From assembly GCA_963573385.1 (NCBI GenBank), contig CAUYLG010047310.1, positions 1-64,000 of the forward strand: DNA of 64,000 bases, given 5' to 3'. The notes under the pieces are model-generated. The model searched no databases. It was not told the origin of the DNA and saw only the letters and a program-made list of their open reading frames with translations. The DNA comes from Cacajao melanocephalus. Taxonomy: Eukaryota > Chordata > Mammalia > Primates > Pitheciidae. A program made the translations under genes and the position numbers. Positions 36,941 to 51,907 of the stretch are shown here, in pieces (positions within the stretch are counted from its first letter, which is position 1; the number at the start of each line of letters is the position of its first letter).

Positions 36941-37166
36941 AACCTGCTGGGGTCTGCCGGGGGCATCAGCCTGGAAGGTGCCGGCTCTGCTATCGCCAGT
37001 GTTCTGTGGGGCCACTTGCAACCTGCTGGGGTGAGGCGGGAAGGAGGAGCCACCAGGCTGGGCAGAGGTGGGGACAGACCCGTGATGGAGTTGAGCCCAT
37101 CCTGGGACAGGCAGGGAGGAGCAGTGAGCTGGGGGAGGTCGGTGAGCAGGGGGCATTACTCACCAG

Positions 37167-37335
37167 CCCAGGGGAGCCGGGACACCCACTGCCAGAAGAC
37201 ACTCGCCTGGCCTCTGTTCTGAACGTCCTCAGGCACACCCGGGCCTCTTCCCGGGGGTGCCCATGCCCCCTCGCCCGGCCCTCCTGGGGAGGCTCCTGGG
37301 CTCTGGGCACTACGCCCAATGGACAGCCCTGCAGG
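37167..37335 (+). repeat. 169-bp direct duplication, copy B
   Basis: 98% identical to 36201-36369 in the same orientation, 966 bp away; the sequence between the copies is unrelated. Ends abruptly at GCAGG, after which the copies diverge (CTGCTG versus GGAACTG). Confidence 0.95.
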
Positions 37336-40039
<2,704 letters not shown>

Positions 40040-40049
40040 ACAGCTGCAG

Positions 40050-40105
40050 TTTCTGAGGCCAAGAGGGGAAGCTGACTCGCCCAGGGCCACACAGCAGGTT
40101 AGTGC
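40050..40105 (-). repeat. MIR fragment, reverse, hit by the Alu insertion
   Basis: 'tttctgaggccaagagggga' followed by 'gcccagggccacacagcagg' is reversed MIR core text; the preceding part (about 39650-39680, 'cattttacagctgcagtttc') lies on the other side of the Alu, so the Alu landed inside the MIR. Confidence 0.65.
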
Positions 40106-40907
40106 AGAGGTGCTGGGCCCCTGGCGCCACCACAAAGTCAACGGGGCTGCCCACAGCTGGGGGAGTGTCATGCCCAGGTGGTCCAAGAGAACATTTTCTG
40201 GGCTGCTGGTCTGTACAACGGGAAGCCCCTGCCTCCCCACCACGACCCCTGCCCCGCTGCCACCACAAGGGCCCAGGACCCCTCCCCACTCGCCGCCCAG
40301 CATTCCCGGAGGTCCGATTTCACCTGGATGTTTAGCTCCCTCCCATTCGACAGATGAGGAGGCTGAGAAGCAGGGAAATGAAACGAATGACTCGGTCGTA
40401 TGGGCTGGCCGACAGGGGCCCGGCAGGCACCGTCTCGCGGCGGGGAGCCTGGGCGGTGTGTTTATCGACAGGACTGCTGGTTTCCTGTCTCTGCCTCTCC
40501 ATTTAAGACCCGCTCTGGTGGAGACCTGTCCTTCTGCCTCCGTGTCCTGAGGGCCTGGAAGGAAGTTCTGTGTGGGAGGGGAGGCTGGAAGATCAAAAGG
40601 TCTCACCTCACCTGGGAATCCCCAAGCCCCATGCAGCCTGGCAGGTGGAAGGCAGTGACTGTCCACCCTCTGCACACACAGAAACAGTGAGGCAGGAGGA
40701 ACAGGACAAACCCGTCACCCAGGACGGCAGCCGGCACGCGGGGTATGCGCAGGCAGAGACCCTCAGGACCCCGTACCTCGGTCTGGACCGTCCTGGCGCC
40801 TGCAGAGCAGGGTAGGAGGCAGGTACAGCCCAGTGCATGGACAAGTGACCAGGCCCCAGGGGCCCACAGGGGCTGCACTGTGGGCGAAAATGCGCAGACA
40901 CAACACA

Positions 40908-41200
40908 CCCCAGAGAAATGAGTGCACGCCCCGGGTGGCACACGCACACGTGCTCCCAGCACACGGCCTGCACCATCAGAAAGCGGACACGGCCAGACGT
41001 CCGCATGAGTGAACGATAAACAGGTGACCCATCTGCGCGATGGGTGTATTCAGCCTTCGAGAGGAAGGGAGCGCTGTGCTCACACACGCCTCAACCCCGA
41101 GGAGCCGCAGAAATGTGTCAAATGAAAGGAGCCCGACACCAAAGGCCACGTCTTGTCTGCTTCCATGTCCACGCGGCGTCCAGGACAGGCGGGTCCGGAC
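40908..41200 (+). mobile_element. L1 3' fragment strongly shifted to GC
   Basis: The order 'cccagagaaatgagtgcacg', 'gagtgaacgataaacaggtg', 'tgtattcagccttcgagagg', 'atgtgtcaaatgaaaggagc' and 'aaaggccacgtcttgtctgc' follows the end of L1 ORF2/3' UTR, but many expected A/T positions are G/C and CpGs are common. No coding capacity. Confidence 0.6.
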
Positions 41201-44200
41201 ATGAACACAGACTGCTGGCCAGGCCCGGCCCGGTTCTTCCCCGGCTTCCTGTGGCGCTTTCGGGAAAGGGCATGGGCTTTGGAGCCCACTGTGACCGGGG
41301 GGTGATGGGATGATTCTGGAGCCCAGTGCCCTGGGTTTGCTTTACCGCAGCCCGGAGAGTTCCTCCCAGCTCCTGGCTGTGGTGTGCACAGTGCATGGCA
41401 GATGCTGCGGAATCAGCAGCTCTTGGGCTCATCCTGTGTGTTGGGAGCTCTGGGGTGGATGTTGGGTTCAGGCAGCAGGACGGAGGGTCGATGGCCTCAA
41501 GTCACACTGAGTCAGGCCTGGCAGGGGCTGGCTGCTCTGACACCTACTGACCCCTGTAAGCCTCGATGGCTCCTCCCACCCTCAGGGGGTCCCACAGCCC
41601 TGAGACCAAACATGGGTTGTTTGTGAAGTGATCCAAGCTGGCTGCATCAGGACAGAAACACACACAAAAATCCATCGGGGAGGAAGTCACAGGCAGATGC
41701 GGACAGAAAGTGTCACCTCCTCTGCAGCTCACACCCTGGGGAATGCAATGAAACCACTGACAATGACAGCCCCCAGGGAAGTGGGGTGCCATGGTGCCAG
41801 GGAGCAGGGTGGGCACCCTCGGCATGGTAAAGCCCCCATCACGGGGAGCAACAGCGTGCAGAAACGCTGGCAGCGGCGGACTTTGGGTGACCAATGCTGT
41901 TTCTTTAAAACATAAAGTGGAATTTTCACCACTCTTCATACGCCCATCAACGCATTGATGTGGTCACAGCCAGGACTGAATGCGCCCGGCTCCGCGGCCT
42001 GGACCAGCTGACCTCTGCAGGGGTGCGTGGGCCGGGCACGGCCTGACCCCATTCTACAGACACGGACACAGCAGATGCCGGCCCCAACTTCCACCGCCTG
42101 CCACTGGCGGAGCGAGCAGTCACACGTGCGGGTGGGCTGACTTTGGGGACACCACATGTGACGTTGCCTCTTGGGGATTGTTTTTATAATGGGAAAAACA
42201 TGCCCCCTTATAAATCCTGCAAGTCCGGAGTCTGTAGGAGCCAACCCCAACCCTTCAAGGGCATCAGCACACTCAGGCAGCCACCCTGGCAGGAGGTCAG
42301 GCCTGGGGCATGGGCTGCAGCGCAGGCTCTGCGAGGACACTCCCCTGCACCCAGATACTCCAGCATGGCCTCATACCAAGAGCTTCAGTTACATCTGCAA
42401 AGACCCGGATTCCAAGCAAGGCCACATCCACAAGTACCCAGGGTTCAGACCTGGACACACTTCGGCGTCCCACCCACTACAGGCAGCTTCTGCAGCCTCT
42501 AGCCCAGCGGGGGCCTTTTGGGGACAGCGTGGCCCTTTGCAACTCCCCACAGGAGGGACACTGTGCTCCCTCAGCCATAGGAGCCCACCCCTCGCCGCTC
42601 TGCGTGGCCCTCACACTGTCCACGTGCACCTGTGCTGGCCCCATGCACAGGTCTCCCACCACCTGTGACAGAGCCACCTTTTCAACCCCATCAGCCCGTT
42701 GACAACCTCCCCCAGGGCTCCAGCCTTCAGAAGAAGCCTCGGGCCCTGCCCCTCCCTCCACCACCGGCAGTGCCAGCTCAGCACCGGCCCCAGCAGGGTC
42801 CACAGTTCTGTCGCACTGGCAGCCCCTGCAACCCGTCCACAGGCCAGGCAGCTTCGAGAGCTCCGTTCCCTCAGTCACCCCCCCTACAGGGCCAGCAGCG
42901 TCTCCCACTACCCCACAGCCCCCACTGAACCTTCTGGAAGCCACCCCTGCCAGCGAGTTGGCACTCACTTGCCTGCTGTCCTGGCCATGACATTCTTGGG
43001 GTGGGGGTTTGTCCTCAAGGGCTGGGAATATCGGACCTGGCTGAGTCCCAGCACCAGCTGAGAGCCACAGCTGGGGGCTGCTTCCTGGAGAACACTCACA
43101 GACCTGCACCCTCAGACCCCAGACCAGCAGGGCCGGTGTGGCATTTAGAGCGCCTGTGCATTTTCCAGATGAGGAGAGGGAGGCCCTGGTGGGAAGTGGG
43201 GCCTGGCCAGCCAAGACTGGCCCAGAACCCAGGCCCATCGACCTGCAGTGGCTGGCAGCGAGCAGCGGGCACCCACGCCATGTTCACTTAACTCTGTTAC
43301 CCGGAGGAAGGTCACAACGCCTCAGCACTCCCAGGTGACTCTGTGGGGGCTGAGAGTTACAGGGAGGCTTGTAAATGCTCCCGGGGTGACAGTCGGCAAA
43401 CACGCTTGGAACACACCCTCAGCTGCGGTTCCGCCTGCAGATGGGAGGATTCGTTTGGGGACTCCTCTTCCCTGCCGGGGCCAAGCCAGACCTGGCGGCC
43501 TCGGCCCCAGGAGCCCACGGAGGCGTCATTTCTATTCCAGGCTCTTCCAACTCACCAGATGCTAGGGGTACAAAGAGAAATAGGCCAGGCTCCTGCGGCT
43601 CCGTCGGAGCTCTCCGACCAGGGCGGGCCGAGCAGTGAGGTGGACAAACTGCCCTTATCAGCTGTGCCCCCTGCACCGCTATCTCTGGGTGGGGCGTGGT
43701 GGCGAGAAGCCTCTGCCTGTGGGCATGGCTGCTGGACCTGGCGTGGCATGGCTGAGACTAGGACCTGGTGTCTTTCTGGCACCCAGTTTCCATCGTACCC
43801 GGTTTCTGGCACCCCATCACTGGCCTTCTGCAGAGCTGCTGAGCCACTGGGCGCACAGCCACTCCTGGGTTCCTGCGGAGAGGCCAGATCCAGGCTGCAG
43901 GCTTCTCTCTGGGGAGGGGACCATCCTGGGACACCTCTGGGGTTTGGGAGGTGACTGTTGGCCTTTGTACAGCCTGTTCTGAACAGAGTCTGGTACAGGG
44001 CGGCACAGACTGCTGGGTCCCCGGCAGCCAGGAGCCCCTTCGTTGTGGCCGGAGCTGGCGTTTCTATTTACGATTTGCCTCTCACGCCCTTTCCCAGCAC
44101 ACCCAGCTGGTCTTGCAGAGGGGCTGGGATTTTCGAGGTGGCTCGGCTGAGGGCACAGGGTCTTGGGAGCTGCCCCGCCCCTCCTGAGCTGAATGCACAG

Positions 44201-46199
44201 CCTTCGCCTTGTTAGCCCTGGGTGGGCCAAGGTGCCAGCTCTGTCCTGGGATCCTTCCCAGTCACCCTCAAGTCCTGGGCTTCAGTTTTCCTCAAGGCAG
44301 AACTGCAGCCCCATGACCCACCTGCCTCAGGGGGGCCGGGCGGGTGCGCAGGCTGCAGGGCCTCTGTGAAGCCTGAACTTGGGATGCCTGCTCCAGAGTC
44401 AGGGGCTAGGGGCTGGGCAGGGCCCACCCAGGAAGACGCTGGCAGAGGCCCCCAGTGAGGGGGTCGGGCATCAGCTCTGGGACTGGATGTGTCTGACACT
44501 CTGTGCCCCACAGGGCTTGCCACAGGGCTGGGCACGGCTCCTGCCTCTGCTGGCCAACCTGGCTTGACCTCGAGCTGCCCGGGCTGGGACAGCCACAGCT
44601 GAGGCCAGCCCACGGTGACAAAGCCTGCTTCCAGCCTCTGCCATGTGCCCCGGGCTGTGGGTCAGCCCAGTCAGCTCTGCTATGGGCGTACAGCCCCATG
44701 CTGGCCTGGCTGGGACAGCGGTGACGCAGGCACAGCCACTGACCTCTCCGGGGGCCATTGGTGAACTTGAATCAAGGCCTCAAGTACTCATGTGTCCTTT
44801 AAGCCACGGATGGACTTCCGGAAATTTACCCTTGGGACTAAAACCCCATATAATCAGTATCTGCTGGAAGAGAGGCAGATGGCTGGCAGTGGCATTTATG
44901 GGAGTGAGCACTGGGTCAGGGAGCGCCGGGTACGGCCCTAGACCAGGCTTCGAGGACGCAAGGTGCGGCACAAAGTGAAGGGAAATCCACTCCCCAGATG
45001 GAGAGGAGAATTACAGAAGAGCCTTAAAGCAGGAGAAGAGATGAGTGTAACAGCAGAGTCGCATCCCCACAAGGGAGGCTGAGGGTTTCTACGAAGGTAA
45101 AGGTGACAGCCAGCTAGATAAGAGGCTTCACACAGGTGAAAAATCAAGTAACCGGCACAAGATAAAAGAGATTATTAAGATAAGGGGATTAAGATTCAGG
45201 ATGAGCTTCAGAATGAGCAGAGAAGGAGCTGAGTGGCCACTGCTGTGGTAGGCACGGCCGGCCAGGTCTCCACCGTGGGCTGCAGCCTCCAGAGAGAGCA
45301 CGGACCCCCAGAGGCTCAGAACCTGCCCCAGCCCTGACCTCCCCACTGGACCCACTGCAGAGCCACCTTCACACATCAGCTGCCAAAGCCACCTCCCAGC
45401 CCCTCCAGCTCTGCGTCTCAGCAACAGACCCTTTCCAGAGGCTTCCAGGCTTCTCAGAATGGCTCTCCCATTGTCCAGCACACATCAGATTCAAGACAGG
45501 GCCCGTTCGGGTCCACGTCACCGTGCTGGAAGCCCCCAAGGCCGGAATGCAGCAGAGGCCCTGAGTCAGGCCCCCAGAGCTGTGTTTGGTTCCCACAGGT
45601 GTGGGCTGGGGGGCATTGCCCTTTGGGAGATCTCCCAGCACCCCCACCTTGTCTGGTGGCCAGGAAAGGGGCAAGATCTTGCAGTGTGCTGGGCTCTGGT
45701 GAGCGAGGCCGTGGGTGAGGTGACGGGCCTGCCCCGCTTGCCTGCGTCCTGCCTGTCCCCACCAGCATCCCCAGACTGCCTGCCGCTTGGTGAGCTTCCC
45801 CTGCCCACGTGTGCCGTGGAAGGGGTGCGTCCTGCACAGGCCTCGGGGGCAATTCCCGCGTCAGGCAGCAGCAGGTGCCCGCGGCAGCCTTGCCCAAGCT
45901 CCTGTGATCTGATTTGCTTCTCACAGTCGTCCTGGGAGGCAGGTCCTATCGGGACGTATGGCTTCCAGCACACAGCGGTGCTCCCCGAGGCCCCTGCTCC
46001 CTGTCCCTTTTTCCTCTTTGATCATCAAACGACCCCAACCTCACTGACCAGTCAGCGGGTGGTTACTGCCCTGGCAGGCACCATGCAGCCGGGGGCATAA
46101 GGGCCAGCTGTGGCCACTGCTGAGTGTTCCCTGTGTGCCAGGTGCCGACAGGCAGGAGCGCGATGACAGCCTTGCATTTCTCTCATCCTGACTGCTCAC
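41201..46199. other. OSBPL5: First intron stretch, no recognised gene
   Basis: About 5 kb of GC-rich intron. I recognise no exon, RNA gene or clear transposon; 41.2-41.4 kb may continue the degraded L1, and a moderately AT-rich patch at 44.78-45.21 kb could hold an old repeat I cannot name. Confidence 0.5.
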
Positions 46200-46210
46200 C
46201 ACCCCTTTCC

Positions 46211-47048
46211 CAGACACACACACACACAGAGATGCATGGACACACACCACCACCACATGCACGGCACACACACACACAGATGCATGGACACACACCACCA
46301 CCATGTGCACGGCACACACACAGATGCATGGACACACACCACCATGTGCATGGCATACACACACACACACACAGATGCATGGACACACACCACCACCACA
46401 TGCACGACACACACCACCACCACATGCACGGCACACACACACACAGATGCATGGACACACACCACCACCATGTGCACGGCACACACACACACAGATGCAT
46501 GGACACACACCACCACGTGCATGGCACACACACACACACACACACACAGATGCATGGACACACACCACCACCATGTGCACGTCACACACACATACAGATG
46601 CATGGACACACACCACCACATGCATGGCATACACACACACACAGATGCATGGACACACACCACCACGTGCATGGCATACACACACACACACACACACACA
46701 CAGATGCATGGACACACACCACCACCATGTGCACGGCACACACACACACAGATGCATGGACACACACCACCACATGCATGGCATACACACACACACACAC
46801 ACACAGATGCATGGACACACACCACCACCATGTGCATGGCACACACACACACACAGATGCACAGACACACACCACCACCATGTGCACGGCACACACACAC
46901 ACAGATGCATGGACAGACCACCAACACATGCATGGCACACACACATGCACAGGCACACATACATGTGTGCAGAGATGCATGCATGCATACACGCATAAGC
47001 ACACAGATAGACATGCATGCACACACAGACACACACATGTACACACAC
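46211..47048 (+). repeat. CA-rich minisatellite (about 14 units of 44-55 bp)
   Basis: About 14 copies of GATGCATGGACACACACCAC followed by (CAC)n, (A/C)ATG(T/C)GCA(C/T)GGCA and a (CA)n run of varying length. The units differ mainly in CAC count and CA-run length. The alternating purine-pyrimidine text can adopt Z-DNA. Frames on both strands stay open for 200-390 codons but encode only His/Thr or Cys/Val repeats. Confidence 0.97.
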
Positions 47049-47907
47049 TCAGCAAATCAGATGCTGAAGTCAACCAGTGGCTACTTCCCCTGTCAGCATG
47101 GCCGCTGCCTCCCCAGAGGGCACGGCTGCCCAGAGGCCCGGGCAGGAGGACCTCGTGCCTGAGGCTGAGCCAGTCCAAAAAGGCACGTCACCCTCCAGAG
47201 CCAGGGTCCCCAGTCCACAGGGGGAGCAGACGGTGCTTTTCTACCCTTCACTTTTTAAAACAGCTTTTTAAAAAGAATGTTTTTTTGGTCCCCAGGTAAA
47301 CATGACCGATGCAACCAGAGTCCTGTCCAGGCTGGCTTCCGGGGACCTGGGCCAGGCTGAGAGCCTCGCAGCCTGGGGAGGAAGCCAGCAGTCCCCAGGT
47401 GGGCCTGTCCCACCCATCCAGCCTGGGCCGCCACTTCAGCAGCGTACAGGAGCCACGGTGGCGCCATGCTCACATCTCAAGGGCCAGCCGAGGGTCAGGA
47501 GGCCAGGGTACCAAGGTGTCCCATCCACAGACACAGAGGCCAGTGGCCTCACTGGACAAACATGCCTCCAGGGGGAAGCAGAGCTCATCCCTTCCCTGGG
47601 GTGGGGTCTCCCAGTGGCCACACCCAACGTTCATTCCCAGCTCACTGCTGACAGCCTGGGTATCTCAGGCGGCTCCTGGCTTCCTGGAAGGCCTCACTAT
47701 TCTCCTCTGTGAAATATGGCAACCCTCTGCTCCCTAGTCCTGGCTGCTGGGAACTGAACGTGACTGGGACCACGCATGCCTGCAACTGTGAGGTCACCCC
47801 CATGCCCCGGAATGCCACCCCTGGTCCTTCTACAAATTCCGATCTTAGTCCATCTTCCCAGGAGTCACAGCAGGCTGCCCGTTGTGGCCACCCTCTCCCG
47901 GCAGTGG
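47049..47907. other. OSBPL5: First intron stretch, no recognised gene
   Basis: Between the minisatellite and the MLT1 LTR. A short T/A-rich patch near 47250-47290 (aaaacagctttttaaaaaga) is the only departure from GC-rich text. Nothing recognised. Confidence 0.55.
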
Positions 47908-48290
47908 AGGGTTAAATTGTGTCTTCATGAAAGATATGTCCAAGTCCTAACCTCAGTACCTGTGACCTTGACCTTGGAAAGAGGGTCACCGCGTGGGGGT
48001 CCTCACCCAGTGACTGGGGTCCACGTGGGAAAAGACAGGGGAGGAGACACAGAGGAGAACATGCTGTGAGGACAGAGGCGGAGATCCGAGCGATGCAGCC
48101 ACAAGCCAAGGACACCTGGCGCCCCCAGGAGCTGCAAGAGGCAGGAAGAGTCCTCCCCCAGAGCCTTGGGAGGGAGCTCGGCCCTGCTGGCACTGGGATT
48201 CCAGACTTCCATGCTCCATTGCTGTGAATGAATCTGTGTTGTGCTAAGTCACCCAGCTTGTGGTCACTTGTGACGGCAGCCCCAGGGCAC
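47908..48290 (+). mobile_element. MLT1-type LTR (ERVL-MaLR), nearly complete
   Basis: 'ggttaaattgtgtcttcatg', 'aagtcctaacctcagtacct', 'gtgaccttgaccttggaaag', 'acacagaggagaacatgctg', 'atgcagccacaagccaagga', 'tccagacttccatgctccat' and 'aagtcacccagcttgtggtc' follow the MLT1/MST consensus order across its whole length. Diverged, with an internal deletion of part of the middle. Confidence 0.85.
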
Positions 48291-50035
48291 TCGTGCCCTG
48301 GGTTCAGAGCTGGGAGCAGGGAAGGGCCTGGTCAAAGGTGTGAACGCCCCTTCCTCAGCCCCTCTGCCACCGGCATGGAAGAAACTGCAGGAAAGCCCCC
48401 CTGCACCCACACACACAGCGGGCCACGAGCCGGACTTGGCCACTTCCTATGAGCACAGCCGACTTCCCCACTCCCCACGTGCTGGGCGTGCATTCAAACT
48501 GCCCCCCATCCTCTCCCCCATGAAAAGCCAAGGGGTTGAAGATGAAGCTTCACACGCCTTTATCTCCCCTGTGGCACAAAAGACGGTTCTTCCACCCCTC
48601 TGTGATCCCTGCTGAACACACCGTCCTGATATTAACCCAAAACCAGTGCCACCTCGAAGAATGTTCCGTGACTTCCCAGACGCCAGACTGCCCCGTGGGA
48701 AGGGGGCTCCAGGGAACACAGCACATTGTGCTGGGAACCTGGATGGGCCCCATCATGGGGGTCACCTCCTTCTCCCTAAGTGGGCTCTGCAGCCCCCACA
48801 GCTGCCTGTTCCTCTGGCTGATACTGGAGAGGCGCCCATTCTCAAATCCCCTGGAATTGGCCACTGAAGCCCCCCACCCCCAACGCCGCCGCCTCTCAAG
48901 CCAGCTGGGAAGAGTGCCCGTCACTGATGCCCCCCGGTGACACCAGCAGTACAGGTGGCCTTCGCCTTAGGTCACAGTGAGAAAGCAAGGTCTTCTCCAG
49001 TCTCTTCCCAGCCTCCTGATTACATCAAGGGACAAAAGTGTGGGTCTTTATGGTGGCTCTGTCCCTGCTAATCTCTCTATTTAAGGGAGGAGGGTGGCCC
49101 TGGGGGCAAAGCTCGCAGCAAACAATGTGAGTCCACGGGGCCAGAGCACCCAGAAGCTAACATGGAGTCAGGGGCTCATGTGTCTTGCGCACATCTTTAG
49201 CGTTACCTGCAACTTGTCACAGGTGACATTGATTTTTTAACTGCAGCAATGATTAACCTGTCTTCTAGGTATAAATGTACTTCAAAAAGAAGTGAGTTGA
49301 TTTAAAGATCCAGGTCTTAAAATAACAGTGTAGGTGACACTGGGGTTGCCACAGTGGTCTGCGGACACCAAAAGCTGTTCTAAAAATGCTCAAAGCGTGG
49401 GGCCCCTTCCTGACCGAGAGGCGCCTGTGTTCCCTACTCCTGCAGGCGGGGACCAGGCCTTGGTTTTCACCAGGTCCCCTTCCGGGGGCCCCACCCAGAG
49501 CAGCACCGGGGGCCTGCAGGCTTATGGGGAGCAGCCTGCAGGGTGCCATGGGCTGTCTCAGGCGAGGCACGTAGCAGCCCTAAGTCTGGTTCTATCCTGA
49601 AAGGGCACCTAGGCGTGAACAGAGCCGGTGCCTGCAAAACCTGCAGGAAGGGCTGGGTGTGAGTGGGCGTTGGATACGTGCTGATGGCTGTCAATATCCT
49701 GTGGTCCACACTGGATGCTGGATGAGGAACACAGAAAGGAAAAGACCCCCTAAACAGCCCGAGCAAACACCACGAAACACCGCGCGCTGGGTCTCATTCA
49801 CGCCTCGCGGGCACGTCCCGGTCGTCCTGCCGCGGCTGCCCGCTCCCGGTTTGCACACTTTTCTAACAGCCTCACTCACCCGGTTTCCTAGACGGCAGTG
49901 GGCGGCAACGATCACTGACAGCCCCTCCAACAGGACGGAGAAGAGGCGTCTGGGCCATTTCGTACGGCGAGAATAGCATGCCCTGGGCGCCAGGCGGTCC
50001 GGCTACGAGGCGAGCCGCTTCCCATCCCCGCCCTG
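48291..50035. other. OSBPL5: First intron stretch, no recognised gene
   Basis: Mixed GC intron with no element I can name with confidence. The 49.2-49.4 kb part is moderately AT-rich. Confidence 0.5.
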
Positions 50036-50039
50036 TCAT

Positions 50040-50195
50040 GGAGGGGTGGGTGACTCTGGGCAGCTTTCTTCACCTCCCCAAGCCCCAGTGTCCCCATCTG
50101 TAAAATGGGGACAATAATAGTACTTAGGACCTAGGGTTGTTTCAAGAGTTCAAAGAGTTAAGTCGTTCTAAAAGCCTCAATAAAATACATGTCAA
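50040..50195 (+). repeat. MIR element
   Basis: 'gactctgggcagctttcttc', 'ccatctgtaaaatggggaca', 'ataatagtacttaggaccta' and 'gggttgtttcaagagttcaa' match most of the MIR 3' half in order. The best MIR in the window. Confidence 0.85.
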
Positions 50196-51572
50196 TCATG
50201 ATCCGAATGAACCATTATAATGACACAAGTCAGCAGGAAAAGGGTTCGAGTGCTTCTATTTAGGCCTAAAGGTTGCACGTAACGCCTTTTGGGGTATCCA
50301 CGGAACAGGGCAAATGTGTTTAAAGATCTGAGCCTCAGTGGGATAAGCTGCTCTGGTCTGGGAAAGCACCCTCTAGCCTGACGATGTGGCTCCCCAGGTC
50401 ACAAATTCCTGGGGCTATTCCTGTGCTGGCAAGCTGCGGGGGCCGATGACGCCAGTGCGGTCGCTAGGGCTGAGGCTGAGGAATGATGAATGGCCACAGC
50501 CAGAGAACAGGCGCCCACCAGAGGCAAACAGCATGCTCCTGCACATTCAGAGCAGACGCAGTTTAAAAATAATGAACAGGGCAGAGGATGCTGATTTGCC
50601 TGCAGTCACTCGTTAAACCGCAACTTAAAAACCGACCACAGGCTCAGGCTGCCGGGAGCACAGCTCCAAGGTGGAAGGACTCCCGGGCGACCCACTGCCG
50701 GCTGCCAGTGATGGGTGGACATCCGCTACGGGGGCTCAGGAGAAGTCTTTCGTTTTCTTTTCCGCTGCGTCTGGAGTTCTTGGCAGACCTCCGGATAGCA
50801 GAGGCTCCATATAAGTGAAGCCCGATTAAGGTGGCTGCAGCTGGGAACCCTGTGGTTACCTGCTTCCAACAGCACACACACACAGCAGGCAGCTCCAGGG
50901 CAGGCCCAGAGGCCCCGAGGAAGGTCTGTGCCTGGGAAACACGCAGCGTTCAAATGGCCACTGTTGTGTGGCCCCTTATCCACCTCCCCCCACCAGGAGG
51001 AAAGGCTCCGTTTGGTGTCCAGACGGCCACTGTAGGAGGTTTTGCTGGACTAGGCCAGAGAGCAAAGGTGAAGGGGTAGCTGACACCTCCAGTCTGCAGA
51101 TCCCGGCCCAGGATGCTGGGACCTCGAGAGCACGGCCCTGCTGCAGCGCCCGCCAGTGGGCAGCAGGACGCGTCGGCCGAGGGCTGGCTGACCCCACACA
51201 CGCGACTGACCCGCATCCCGGCCTCCCCGCCCCCTCTGCTGGTGGGGCAGAGCAGCTGACGGCGTGTGGCCCGGGAAGGGTGAGCCCTGAAGGGTGAGCG
51301 TGCTTCTGCTGACGCTGCGTTCACCAAGCAGGAATCTCTAAAGCTCGCCCAGGTTCTGTGTGAGCCAGGGCTCCCAGAAGGACATAAAACAGTCAAGATT
51401 CAAGCAGGTGAACTCTGAGAACGTTTCACACACTCACGGGGGCGGAAGGCTCTGATCACATCAAGATCGTACTCCCGGCCAAGGCTCGGACCCTCATAGG
51501 AAACAGAAACACAGTCCACTGACTCCAGCAGCGCCAGGCCCGGGAGAGTCTGGCCGCCCCACTACCCACGGG

Positions 51573-51907
51573 TATGGGCTAAAGTGTGTCCCCCTCAGTC
51601 CATATGTTGAGGTCTTTACCCCAGGACCTGAGAAAGTGAGTGTGCTTGGATGGATGAGGTCTTTAAAGAGCCCATTCAATTACAGTAGGTCATTAGGGTG
51701 GGCCCTAATCCAGTCTAACTGGTGTCCTTCTCAAGAGAGGAGATGAGGACACAGGCACAAAGAGGAATGGCCCTGCAAGGACACGGGGAGAGGTGGCTGT
51801 CTCCACGACAAAGAGAGAGGCCTCGGGAGGAGCCAGCCCTGCACGGCCTCTAGAACTGAGAGAGCATCGCCGTCTGTGCTGCTTAGCTGTGGAGGCCCCA
51901 GCAAACT
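51573..51907 (+). mobile_element. MLT1-type LTR (ERVL-MaLR)
   Basis: 'tatgggctaaagtgtgtccc', 'ccatatgttgaggtctttac', 'ggtgggccctaatccagtct', 'aactggtgtccttctcaaga', 'gaactgagagagcatcgccg' follow the MLT1/MST order. Third MaLR LTR in the locus, same strand as the other two, antisense to OSBPL5. Confidence 0.85.

Noticed and set aside
36201..37335. LTR pair of a small provirus
   Set aside because: The copies lack TG...CA ends, a primer site or polypurine tract, and the 800 bp between them shows no retroviral text.
46041..47299. Long open frames on both strands (up to about 390 codons)
   Set aside because: They are direct translations of the CA-rich minisatellite (His/Thr repeats or Cys/Val repeats) and have no start context, splice or domain support.
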